Source: Synchiropus splendidus
Lineage: Eukaryota; Chordata; Actinopteri; Syngnathiformes; Callionymidae
Direction of reading: 5' to 3'
Length of the DNA stretch: 64,000 nucleotides
Assembly: GCF_027744825.2 (NCBI RefSeq)
Contig: NC_071347.1
Span: forward strand, 17,037,001-17,101,000
A program made the position numbers and the translations under genes. Below the pieces are notes generated by a model. The model saw nothing but the letters and a program-made list of their open reading frames with translations, was not told where the DNA came from and searched no databases. Shown one piece after another: positions 45,008 through 55,900 of this stretch (its first letter is position 1; each line of letters starts with the position of its first letter).

Positions 45008-46250
45008 TGTGCGAATCTCTCAGTTCTGCTTGAAGGGACCTTCCAGCTCCCTGAAAGAACTTTTTTTTTTTCTTTTTCTTTTTTTTTCCCTCCTCCTCCT
45101 CCTCTCACCCCATTTAGAAGTGGACGCCGCTGCAGCGACGGCCGTCCACTCTGCACTGCTGTGTGAAGGAACCAGAAGTGAAGGACCTGCAGAGGAAGTC
45201 ATGAAGCACTAGCTGGATGTTATGACATGTATGGAAACCACTTTGGTTGGTCGTGTTCCTCAGCGACGCTCATGTGGAGCGCCGATGAGTTGCTTCTCCA
45301 TCGCGATCATTCAGAATGGCCTTTTGACGTCGTGTAGTTGGTATGCAAATCGATGAATTCCTTAATGCCTGATGGAAGTAATGAAGGATCTATATTGAAA
45401 CTATAATCAATCTTAATCTTGTAGCTATCATTTCCTGTTCATGTTTAAACTATGCACAAATACTTTTGTTACCGATGAATGTTGTTTTCTTAGCTTTGAT
45501 GTAGTGAATGATTCTATTTTATTAAAAGACAGAAATGCCCTCATTCCTGCGATGAAACAGTGTTCACTTTGATATAGTATATATTTTGCCAGATTTATGA
45601 TGCTTGTCGGGATCAGTGGCCAAAGACTTGCCGGTTCTGTTGCATGATTTCGTTGTTACTATAGCCATATCTGGATGTGTCTGGCAGCCGCGCTGCTCTC
45701 AATCAGTCTTTACTTATAAATGGCGGCATGTTACTGCGGATAGATACTTTGAGTGTGTCACCTCCTGTTTGGAGTCGGAACAGCCAAGGTGCGAGTCCCC
45801 CGAGGTCTTAGTCCAATCACAGTAAAGTGCCTTACATTCATCCACCATCCGGTGCAGTGAAGCTCTTGGAAAGGTGATTTTTAAAGCGCAACATGAGGAG
45901 AGAACAGTCGCTGCAGCGGACGCATGATGCTGAACTGCTTTCATTGTCTTCTCATTTCATGTCCCATGAATTTTGCTGTTCAAAGTGGAAATCCACCTCC
46001 AAACAGTCAGACACGTCTTGGCGCTACTCTTGACCCAGTGCAGTGTACGATCCTCGTGGACGGATCTCGGTGAATTCCCCCTTTAAGAATCAACCGTCAT
46101 GCGTTTCTCTTAGCTGTGACCTCGTTTACAAGTGTTTTCTGTGCAGAGAAGATGTCAACTGTACATAGCTGTTTTTATTGACCGATGTTTGGCTGCGACT
46201 GGCTGCTGATATGACATGACTGCATGATTCAATAAACCGACTTATTAAAA
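45008..46250 (+). other. rassf8: rassf8 3' UTR
   Basis: Runs to AATAAA at 46231-46236, giving about 1.24 kb. A polypyrimidine run of about 40 bases lies at 45060-45100. An earlier ATTAAA-like signal occurs near 45518. The boundary is inferred from the signals. Confidence 0.65.
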
Positions 46251-46309
46251 AATACAGCAATATTTATTGGAAGTGTTGTCTTTTTTTGCACACACGCATC
46301 TAAACTTTC

Positions 46310-47000
46310 ACATAGTCTGTCAATTATGTAAGGAATGGAAGAAAAACATATTTGGGAAAAAAAAGATGGAAAAAGTGTATGTGTAAAGGAAGAAGAAGAA
46401 AAACCCAAACACTAAAGAGATAAGGACGGGGGAATTTATTGTTTTTTTAGGAGGAATTTGGGGCAAAAGTAAATACTAAAAGAAATGTAAGTGGGAAAAA
46501 AAATGACAAATGGGTGGAGAAAAAGACAATGGAAAAGCAAAAAAGAAGATTCATATAAAAAGGAAAAATATCAGAAAGGTGATATACTATTCAAAGGGGA
46601 AAGAAGAGAAAAAATACAAATATTTACAAAGATGGGGGCAAATATTGGAATAAATGTGAATAGAAGGAAAAGAAAAAAATGAAAAGATTAACATTTGAGG
46701 GAAAAAAGATAAAATGTAAACTTTTTAAAAGCAAAAAAAAATATTTTATTTTTTAAGTACAAAAACAATATCTCTAAAAAAAAACAAGAGTAAGTAAATA
46801 AAATAAAAGAAACATTTGTGGAGATAAAAAAAAAATCCACACAAGACAAATTGTGGATGTGGGGAGAGAAACAGAAATAGAAAAATACATAAATTTTAAA
46901 AATGTATATTAAATAGAATTGCATTAAAAATGAGTGTGAAAAATATATATAGAAAACTTTTTTTTTTTTAAAGAAATCGAAATTGCTAAAAGACAAAGAA
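46310..47000 (+). repeat. Purine-rich (A/G) low-complexity tract
   Basis: Plus strand is dominated by A and G in words such as gggaaaaaaaagatggaaaa and gaagaagaagaaaaa. Strand asymmetry is strong over about 700 bp. It generates an open frame of lysine-rich nonsense (46491-46682), which is not a gene. Confidence 0.7.
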
Positions 47001-47226
47001 AATTGAGGGATAAGCGAAAAAAGAAGAAACTAAAATGTCATAGATAATACAAAAATGGGTGTGAATGAACAATATAAAAGATACAGCTTTTTTTATTGGA
47101 GGAAAATATAATAGAATCAAACAACATATGATCATGAAAATGAATCAAACCTACATTGCCCAAAGTGTTATAGTGATAAGTGATAGTTGCCGCACTTCAC
47201 TGAAGCGCAAGAGAGGTATTTGCCAC

Positions 47227-47241
47227 CCAGCAGGGGGCAGC
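47227..47241 (+). promoter_or_regulatory. CTCF-like motif
   Basis: CCAGCAGGGGGCAGC matches the CTCF consensus very closely. Lies between convergent genes rassf8 and bhlhe41, 3.1 kb from the oppositely oriented motif at 44101-44114. Binding is not shown. Confidence 0.5.
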
Positions 47242-48218
47242 AGCGCGTCCTATAAAAGGAAGCGACAGCGAGCTACTCCACTTCACTTCCAGATAGACGA
47301 GGAGAGTGTAGGTTACATCTAGTAGTTTTAGTAGTTCAACGTATTTAATATGAGCACCAATGGAGTATTTTCAAACGTAACTGTCACTGTTTTCCTACAC
47401 CTGTTTCGCCGACCTTGCAGGCAGAGAACAGTCACATCCACTGCTCTTTGTTTTGCAGACTGTAACAATCATCTGTGGTTCGTAAACGAAGTTGTGCTCT
47501 GACGTCATCAACCAACAGCAGATCCCGACGCACTCACGTCGCTCTTTTCACACGTTCGAGGCGCCACAGGAAGGAAGTGCTTCCTCATCACAATAAAAGC
47601 CTTCAGACAGTGAAGGAGAAATGCAGCGAAACCGAAGTACAGAGACAGAAGTAACCAGTTATACATGTAATTCGTTACTCTTTATTTCTCCGTTGACCGG
47701 ACCTGAGCTACCGTCACGCCATTTCCATTTTAAATGTAACTTGTGAAGGACTTGCTTTTCTCTTGTGATCACGCAATTGGAAATCTTGATTTGCACTGCA
47801 ATTATTTAATATTTTTCTTTTCTTATGTTATTTATTTCTCTATATATTATCTCTACTTATTAATATCCAAATGGTGACGATGTTTTTTGTCTAGGTGGCA
47901 TGTACACTTTTAACCACTAGATGAAGACATTTACAAAGTAATTCCTCATTGGACCACTTGTTCCTGCCGTTATGGTGCACTTCAGAGTAATAATAACTTC
48001 ATAAAAGTAATAAACTTTGTACATATGGACTCGAACTTCACCGCCCCAGAAACAAGAACGTGGAGAGGTGAGTGTTGGAGAGGGGTGGAGGCCCCTTGTT
48101 TTTCATCAGCCGAGACTTGACTTTAATCTCATCCTCTCCTCACATGACTTTTCTTCAAAGCTTGAGCTTAGTGTACTGTACATTCCTCGACTGTCACCTG
48201 ATCACTTCATTAGAGCGA

Positions 48219-48249
48219 AATACATCCACTGGATTACAGTGGATGTATT
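48219..48249. repeat. Perfect 13-bp inverted repeat (hairpin)
   Basis: aatacatccactg (48219-48231), loop gatta, cagtggatgtatt (48237-48249). No terminator role is expected in a vertebrate. Just beyond the predicted bhlhe41 polyadenylation site. Confidence 0.85.
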
Positions 48250-48374
48250 CACCGCGCTGCTTCACCGCGCTGGAAGCGATGCTTTCTGACCTGTTGGTGC
48301 GCCGCCTCCACCGTCGGTGTCGGGGTCACTTCCCACCATTTCGCTGGACAGTTTGACAGACGAAATCTGCGCCG

Positions 48375-49342
48375 CTCTTTGTTTGTTTTCCAGTTTATTT
48401 TACAAGCAATCTGCAATAATTTATAACATCGTATGTGTAAAGCATTAGCGAAATGTGCAACATTTGCTCAGGTAATGTTTAAAAAAAAAAACCAATAGAC
48501 TTCTACGACATTGACATTGACATGGATATATTTATGGTATATTCACATAAAAACTATTTACACAGACACATGCCACTTTCCAGAGCAGACTTTGAGGCAG
48601 AACCATCTAAAGATACTACAAAAGCAACATCATGTCTTGCAAAAATACAATGAGAATCTGCTGACTCAGTCACGTGTGCAACTCCTGAAAACAAACACTA
48701 CACTTGCAGGGATGAATCTCATCTGGGGCTCTTGGTTGAATATTGAAAAAGCAACGTTTTACAAAATGTTTCCAGTCCAGAAAGAAGGTGGCGTTCGTTG
48801 GATTCCGACTTGATTCTTGCGCTGTTTCTCAGCGCGGTGCGACGCTTTGCTTTGTGACTTGTTGCGGGGAGGTAAGCAGAGAAAAGTGCACTTCACGTCT
48901 TGACATTAGAAACGACTCCATCTCGGACTTCACAAACTGGGAAAATACATTCAATATCAAAGGTCCGTAAGGTGCTATCATCTACAATATGCTGGTTGAT
49001 CAGGAGGGATGAGTGTCTGCGGTCCGTTTGGAGTGACGTCAAAGAAGGTGATATCGAGGTGGAGCGGACGCGCTCACTCTCCCGTCACGTCTTATAAAGG
49101 AGCACTTTTCATGTCGAGGAGCGCCGACTATGTGGCTGATATTTACAGTCAGAGGTCAGATACAAAGTCATACATCCACGTCTTTGATTGATTGGGATAA
49201 AGCGCATCGCTTGTCAAAGTGTTTGGCACCAGTTCTGCCGGGTTTATCAAAGAGGCTAGAAAAGTGGCTCGTCAAATCGTCGTCGATGACCATTCAGATT
49301 GATCGATAAGTGCAAAAGGCACGCGACGTCTCCAGAACCTAG
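48375..49342 (-). other. bhlhe41: bhlhe41 3' UTR
   Basis: Runs from the stop codon to a minus-strand AATAAA (TTTATT at 48394-48399), about 0.95 kb. The boundary is inferred from the signal. Confidence 0.6.
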
Positions 49343-50148
49343 TTAGCTGACTCGGCTGCTGTCGTCCGACTGGCTGCTTGCGTCATCGTCTGCCGCCTCG
49401 TTGGCGGGAGTTTCCTCAGGTGAGCTGCTGTCCGTCTCCCGCGCGCCGTCGCTGTCAGCGGAGTCCTTGTGCGCAGGCGTGGATCCCAAGTGCGCGGACA
49501 GACCAGGGAAGGCGGCGGCGGCGGCCGCTGCAGCCGCCGCGGCCGCGTGCGCGGGATACAGCCAGGGGAAGGGAGACGCCAGCGCGGCCGGATACACCAA
49601 CTTCTCCACCGAGTTCTTGTCGAACAGAGGCATGTAGGACGCGGCGGCGGCGGCGGCGGGTGGGTTGATGAAGTAGAACGGCATGCAGATGGGCGTCTGC
49701 TGCCCCGCGTTCGTTATTCCCATCAGCGAGTTCACGAGCGCCACGTCTGCTCTTCCGTCCGAGCCGGTCCAGCTCGTCTTGGCTTTCTTGGCCGCGCGCT
49801 CGTCTCCAAACTCCTGCTTGATCTTCAGCGACTTGCTGCGCTCACATTCTTTGGCGTCGCTTTTCTCCGCCTCGCCGCCGTAGCCACTGTCCGTGTCCGT
49901 GTCGTTCTCGTTCACCTCCCCGCCCTGGGTCCTCTGGATCACCGGGACGCAGTTGTCGCCTCTGTGCGGCCCGTCCTGCTGCGGCGCTCCGGACGCCAGG
50001 ACCTGGTGCAGGTGGCTGAGGAGCTGCGCGCACCGCTGCTCCCGCGCGCCCCACTTCTCCACCTGAGCCAGGTACTGCAGCACCTCCTTGGCGCAGGTCT
50101 GGAACCCCGAGTGAAAGGCGTCCACATCCGCCTTAATGGTGCGGTCTC
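49343..50148 (-). CDS. bhlhe41: bhlhe41 last exon (Orange domain to C-terminus)
   Basis: Encodes residues 117-384 after a CCCGCAG acceptor. The C-terminal third is acidic and serine-rich (SSPEETPANEAADDDASSQS) and replaces the longer human tail. High GC makes long antisense frames on the plus strand, for example 49469-50287; these are shadows. Confidence 0.96.
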
Positions 50149-50774
50149 CTGCGGGGCAGAACCCACACGCAAGCGGTCAAGTTTCGCACGAGTCGCCAGC
50201 CCCGCTAAAAACACGCGCCCTCTCACCGTTCTGCAGGGCCAGGATCTTCTGGTGCTGCTGCTCCGTCACCGCCGTCAGAGCGTTTAAATGCTTCAGCGTC
50301 AGCTCCAGAACCACCGCCTTCTCCAAGTGTCCCAGCGTCTGCGGAGTCACAGTCGCGTCACCTCACCTGACCGCTGACTGACCGCGATGTATCGGGTCCA
50401 TCGACTCACCGACAGCTTGAGGTGCTCCGGCAGAAGGTCTTTCAACTGGCCGATACATTCGTTTATTCTGTCTCTTCGCTTCTTCTCGATCAACCGGTGC
50501 GGCAACTTGTACGCGTCCTGCGGATGGAAACTGTTACGCTCGTGTTTAAAAGTTGAGCATTCACCGAAAAGTGGGCACCTTTCCTCCATCCTCCCGCTTG
50601 ATGCCTCGCTTGGACTTGCACATGTACAGAGCCGGGTAGTCCACGCTGGGGCCAGAGAGAGACACGCGCGTCAGCCCGTGTTGTCACGAGCGCTCCGGAA
50701 AGTCATACTCACCCGAGGAACTCCGCGCGCTCCATGAAGGCTGCGTCCTGCAAGTGAGCTCTTCTCTCATCCAT
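49343..50774 (-). CDS. bhlhe41: bHLH-Orange transcriptional repressor DEC2, span of coding exons
   Basis: Nuclear circadian repressor that binds class B E-boxes (CACGTG) and antagonises CLOCK:BMAL1. Minus-strand exons 50774-50713, 50645-50579, 50517-50410, 50338-50227 and 50148-49343 join in phase to 384 aa (human 482). The bHLH at about 46-101 has YKLPHRLIEKKRRDRINECI, with the proline in the basic region, and GHLEKAVVLELTLKHL. The Orange domain at about 125-165 starts DAFHSGFQTCAKEVLQYL. CVPVIQRTQ and ENDTDTDSGYGGEAE are DEC signatures; IKQE is a sumoylation-type motif (K227). The C-terminus has YPAALASPFPWLYP and a 12-alanine run (318-329), which favours DEC2 over DEC1. There is no C-terminal WRPW, as expected. 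Start MDERRAHLQ matches human MDEGIPHLQ. Confidence 0.97.
50227..50338 (-). CDS. bhlhe41: bhlhe41 exon 4 (helix 2 of bHLH)
   Basis: Encodes residues 80-116 plus one base of the next codon, TLGHLEKAVVLELTLKHLNA through HQKILALQN, before donor GTGAGA. Confidence 0.96.
50410..50517 (-). CDS. bhlhe41: bhlhe41 exon 3 (basic region and helix 1)
   Basis: Residues 44-79, in phase 0 on both sides, DAYKLPHRLIEKKRRDRINE then CIGQLKDLLPEHLKLS, before donor GTGAGT. Confidence 0.97.
50579..50645 (-). CDS. bhlhe41: bhlhe41 exon 2
   Basis: Residues 21-43, VDYPALYMCKSKRGIKREDG onward, matching human LDYSSLYMCKPKRSMKRDD. Acceptor CCCCAG, donor GTGCCC. Confidence 0.95.
50713..50774 (-). CDS. bhlhe41: bhlhe41 exon 1 (N-terminus)
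   Basis: Residues 1-20 plus two bases, MDERRAHLQDAAFMERAEFL, before donor GTGAGT. An in-frame ATG 57 codons upstream is open, but the conserved protein begins at this ATG. Confidence 0.92.
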
Positions 50775-51260
50775 CACGCCCCTGCGAGAGAGAGAAGGCT
50801 GCGCGGCTGTCTGGCTTCGGCGGCTCCGGTCCACGGCGCGTGAGCTCTGCTGGTGCTGACTCCACACTGAAGCGTGGACTTCCCGCTGCTGACTGACTGA
50901 CACCTCGCGCGCCCGCTCCTGCTGCTGCTGCTGCTGCTCAGGGCGCACGCGCGCATCCAGTGCCGAACAGCTTCCGCCTCACGTGTCGAACGCTCGAGCA
51001 CACAGTCCGCTAATTACCGCTGGTGCCTGGCGTGTATACATCCGCCGCGGCGCGCGAACTACTTTGACCTTTTCTAACACGCTCCAGACACGAAGCGGTC
51101 ACGTCTTCACCCCATCATCTGCCTCGAAGGGCTCCCGCATCACACTGGATCCTTCCTCTGATCATACAATGACAAACAAGCGCTCTTGTCTCGTTACTTT
51201 AAGAACGCACACACGCGTTCACGCGGCATGAGCGGGAGCCTATGGTGCGTTCAAGTACGC
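50775..51260 (-). promoter_or_regulatory. bhlhe41: bhlhe41 5' UTR and CpG-rich promoter with E-box
   Basis: GC-rich and CpG-rich sequence upstream of the ATG with a (CTG)n run (about 50920-50940) and a perfect class B E-box CACGTG at 50980-50985. DEC2 and CLOCK:BMAL1 both bind such sites, and the mammalian DEC2 promoter is E-box controlled, so clock regulation and self-repression are plausible. The transcription start is not determined. Confidence 0.6.
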
Positions 51261-52520
51261 GCGAGGGAAACCAGACATGTTCAGAACTATGTTTGTTTTG
51301 TGAAAATGTTAGATTCAGAGTGAAAACAGCATCAGTTTGAGCAACTGCTGTCTGAAAGATACATAAATACATGCAAAAAAGGTAGAATATATTGTGATGG
51401 AAAACGCAGAAAGGGTGTTACATAACACATAAGACTTTAAATATGAGCTTTAACTTGGGCTGTATTTTCAAAGTGAAAAAACAAAAACTGTATTTGGCAA
51501 ATTTGAATGATCAGGAATGTAAAAATAAAACCCACTAACTACGTTCAACGAAGCTTTTCAGGACGTCCAGTAACATCTGGTGTCAGTCAACCTGTCCAGG
51601 GTGTCCCCTCCCTCTCATCCCGTGGAACACAATACACGAATCAAAACAATGTAAAACGGTTACAAATACTTATAAACAATGGCGTCTCCGTTCAGTCTCC
51701 TAAAATTATTTCCTCCGCTTAAAATGTAAAGATGAACCTTCATAAATCATATCTTTTATGAAGTGATTTCATCTATATTCTTTTTCTATGTGGGTTGGCT
51801 TTCGTGTGATACATTTTCATTATCTCAACAGAACTTGAACGCATGACTACTCGCATATCTCCCGTCATCCTCTGCGGTGTTGTCAGTAACCATGGCAGCG
51901 GCCCCGCTGTGTGCTCGAACACGTGACCGCCGTCTGTTGTCGAGCTGGCGCGAGTGACGCTCTCGCGCGTTATAATCTGTTACTTTAATGGCAGATTGCG
52001 GACAGAATACCACATTCGACGAACACCTATTCTAACTTGCATTTGGCAGATTTCAAAAAAATTTTTTTGAAACGCTTGTGTCCACAGAAGTGTGAAAATG
52101 GTGATCACCTGTGTCCTCACATGTCTTGTGGTCACATTTCCTCTTCCTGTGAGTCATGTGACCTTCTCTGGCATATGATTGTCTTGTGTAACGGCGCTGA
52201 CACCGTCTACAGGAGAGAAATTCATTTTCACCAAATGTGATTTTATGGCTACAAAAGTGTAAATTATCAACTCCAATCTGTCTTTATTTTAGTGGATAAA
52301 ATACAGCGCAGCCATCCACTAGCTTTATAAACAGGTTCTATCATGAAAAACTTGTGTCACAATGGATAGATAAATAAACCCTGAATAAAGAACTCAAGAT
52401 TTTATTATCAGAGATGCAAAAAAACAGGGTCTGAAATCCCCAACTGACTGATGTGTCGCCACTCCCTCGTGTCTCTGTTGTGCGTCGGAGTCCCCCTTCA
52501 TGTGCCCCCCTCCCCAGTCA
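51261..52520. other. Interval between the bhlhe41 and sspn promoters
   Basis: No gene seen. A second CACGTG (51920-51925) lies in a CpG-rich patch, and a perfect palindrome TTTC-A7-T7-GAAA lies at 52051-52072. A weak trace of a repeat tail occurs near 51590. Confidence 0.6.
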
Positions 52521-52706
52521 CTGCTCTATATGTGGCACTGGAGCGGCCCTAGGAATCCAGTCCAAATGTTTTCCATATTAGTTCAGGACGCGTTGGTGTT
52601 TCCAAATAGCAGTGTAGCTGTAGTTTGTGGCGAGAGGCGGGAGGGAGGGAGGGAGGAGAGAAGCAGACGGTGAAGGGAAAGTTGGGAAGAAAAGGCAAAA
52701 GGAGCA

Positions 52707-52928
52707 ATGGGACGAGGGCAGAAAGGTTCTTCAGGAAAGTCGGAGAAAATGAAAGACGAGAGTCCGGCGCCGGAGGACTATGAGAAGGGCAGAGTCTGTC
52801 GCTTCCCGCTGCTGGTGGCCGTTCTCCAGCTGCTCTTGGGGTTGGCGGTCACGGTGGTGGCCTTCCTCATGTCGGCCATCAGTCCCTCACTTCTAGCCAG
52901 AGAGACGCCTCACTGGGCCGGGATCATT
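52707..52928 (+). CDS. sspn: sspn coding exon 1
   Basis: Residues 1-74, hydrophilic N-terminus then first membrane segment, ending HWAGII before GTAAGC. Confidence 0.95.
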
Positions 52929-55900
52929 GTAAGCTCTTCTGCTCTATCACACCAGTCTAACAGCAACCCACTGACTTCTTTTATTGCATGACCTCACACC
53001 GTCCCAAATCTGGCCTTCATTCCTGACCCCTCCTCACCTGACTCAGGTGACCACTGGCATGTTTCACTCGTGTTTTTGTTGACCACCCAGCATGTGGTGC
53101 ACTTGACCTGTGGAGACCCGAGAAGGATCTAAATATATTGTTATGGCTCGCAAGTCAGCCCTCACCCACCACACTTCCTCATGCTACAGGAGGTTTGAAG
53201 AGATCTGTGAGTTGGTGCCCACTCTGTGAACTTCATCAGAAGAAAAGCATAACTAGCAAGTTCACCTCAAAAAGCAGGCATCCACATTCACATCTGAAGT
53301 GAATACATTTTTTTATTATTACTAATATGCAGGTACACTTGTCCTTCTTTGCAAAATGTCTCACAGTCAAAGTCACTCATGAGTCGTAGCCAGACAGGGT
53401 TCTAATCTGAGTCATGGCCATCTGAGAACCACTAGAGCCAGGTGCCCCATGGTGGGAGGAAATCTGAGTGCCGGAAGGAAACCCGCTTAAGTGTGAAAGC
53501 AACATTCAAACTGCATCAAAATGAAATGAACAAAGTTAAATATTAGTTGTGTTTTCCTGAAGCGCTGACCTTCCTCTTTTCTTTAATATTTTACAGAAGA
53601 ACGTACAGCATCTCAATTTATGATGTGATTTCGGGTTAAAGAGTCTGCTGTTGTGTGGTCTTTGAGCGAGGACAACACAACTCTCTCAGACAACTCTGAC
53701 CTCGGCAGCACAACTTCAGCTCCAGGAATTTAACTCCCTCATGAGGGGGGGTCGATGCAGCGTCAGCTTTTCTCTAATCGTGTTAATGATTTAAAGCATT
53801 ATTGTTGATGCAATAATCCAAATGTCTGCCTGAGCAAAATCCTGTGTTTCGGCACTTCACTTCTAAGCACTCTGGTTTCCTCTCCCTGGTTAAAAACCTG
53901 ATGGGTGAGTAGCATCTGTGTCCCTCTGGTCTCATGTACATTTCAGTCACGATGTTGAGTTTTTAGATATTGAACAGTAAATAATTCATCAGGGAAGTAC
54001 ATCAAGTGAAATATTGCTAAATGGTGTGATAAAGTACCGGATTCAAATATTTTTCCGTATGCAACACTGCATGAAAGAAAACACCAGATGTTGAACCTTA
54101 AAAATACTTAAAATATTAAAAAATAGAACAAGATTGATGATCATCTTCTGCAGGTTTTAATTCTATTTTAATATCTGAGATACATGCTGTGATGTTAGTT
54201 GCTTCCTTGTTTCCCTACACTCTTCTTTCACTTCACCTAATCTCAAAATATTTTAATGGAGTTTGTAGCTTGCATGTTGGTCCTCTCTGAGTTTGCGTCC
54301 AAAAACTTAGTGTCTCTGAAAGTTTTTGGGTGGAAAAACAAAACATGTTGTTTGGATGCAAAACTCTGTCTGCTGCAGTCGCCATCTGTTCCCAAAAAAC
54401 ATCCCTGGACACCCAGCATCCCGAGTTAGATCCTCACGAGATCCTGCCGAGTGCAAAACACTGAGGTCATCCAGAACTTTCCAGAGAATCTGGAGCGCTT
54501 AAGAAGCTGAGAAAAACATTCAAATGAGACGCTGCACGTTAGTCACAAGACCGCGACTGCACTCAAGACATCGAGTGTGTGTGTGTGTGTTTGAGGTGGA
54601 GAGAGAAAACCTTATCAGACGACTGCATTCTGCTGAATCATGCACTTTTGGCAAACAACACATTCAAGCTGAATCATCTTTTGAAAGAGTTGCCACCTGA
54701 ATGTTGGTGAAATTGAAAAGTGAATTGTGGCCCGCAGCTCTGCCTGGTCTCCGTGGTGGGCCTGATCCTCTACTGCGTCACGTACCGGCCGGACGAGAGG
54801 TCCTCGCTACAGTTCATCGTCAAGGTGAGTCGTGTCCGGGAGGCTGACTTTCGGGCGGTTGCACTCGTGTGTGGCGACAGTTTGGCGTCACAGGTGGTGT
54901 TGAGAAGTTTGAAGCTGTGTACCATGGAACTGCTCTCAGTATAGATGAACGCATAGAATAGCAACCCCTAGTGATGGGTCCTGCAACAGCGAAGCGCCGG
55001 CATGCGTGCCGAGCCTACGGAGCAATCCCTGCGTCGGTGCGCGTACCGCTTAAAATCACGTGACTGTGTCGACTCGTCAAAAGCGTTCCGAACTGTGTTT
55101 ATAAGGAAGTGCATCTGTCCACAGGATGCAACTGCTGAAACAATCTAATATTCTTTGTGAACATCCTTGGGTGGGACCATTTTGATCTCCTATCGGAGAA
55201 TAATGTATTTATTTCAATCTTTACCCAGTTTGTCTCAGATTTTCGACTTGTCTTGTTCCATTCTAATTCAAATTCATTTCAAGGTATAATTTAATTTAGA
55301 AAATTTAAAAACATTGGATTTTTTTTTTAAATAAAAAAAAAGTTTTTCACATTATGATACATTTTCACATTATTTAAAGATATGGAATAATATTGAATGC
55401 AAAGACTTATTTGATATTCTTATATACAGAGTAAATGTACAGTGTGTTGTATTGTACACAGCATAAATTCAGTCTGTCAAGTCGGTTGCCTGCAGGAATT
55501 TTTAATGTCCAGCATCTGTCAGTACTCAGTGACACAGTATCAACATAGTGTGTCACTGTGTCGAAATGCTTTATGATGCCTCATGTACCCATCATTAGCA
55601 ACCCCTACAGGAAGACGTGTGAAGGTTCCTACATTGCGTCTCATCCCCGCCCTAAATCCCAGTCCCCGCTCACCGGAGACCAAGGGCTCCACTTACATAA
55701 GCGAGGGATTAAAAACAGCTTTGCTTTTAGCACAGAATTACATAAACAACACAAGCCCTGTGTGGCGTGTCGCAGCCTCACCTCCAACTGATGGCCCCTC
55801 TGCTCTCACTGGCAGCTCCTCTACTTCGTGCTGTGTGCGGTGGGACTGGTCATCTCCGTCCTGGTCATGGCGTTCGCCGGGCACCACTACAGCCAGGCCA

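Larger units (their letters stand above)
46251..48374. other. Intergenic interval between convergent rassf8 and bhlhe41 3' ends
   Basis: No gene seen. It holds a purine-rich low-complexity tract (46310-47000), a strong CTCF-like site (47227-47241) near a TATAAAAGG sequence (about 47250), and a perfect 13-bp hairpin (48219-48249). Confidence 0.6.

Noticed and set aside
46491..46996. Lysine-rich and Phe-rich open frames
   Set aside because: Generated by the purine-rich low-complexity tract.
49469..50287. 272-codon plus-strand open frame, the longest in the window
   Set aside because: It is antisense to bhlhe41 exon 5 and its introns, arising from high GC. The minus-strand reading is a clear DEC2 protein.
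50709..50948. N-terminally extended bhlhe41 start 57 codons upstream
   Set aside because: The extension is a low-complexity glutamine/arginine stretch without homology; the family start MDE lies at 50774.
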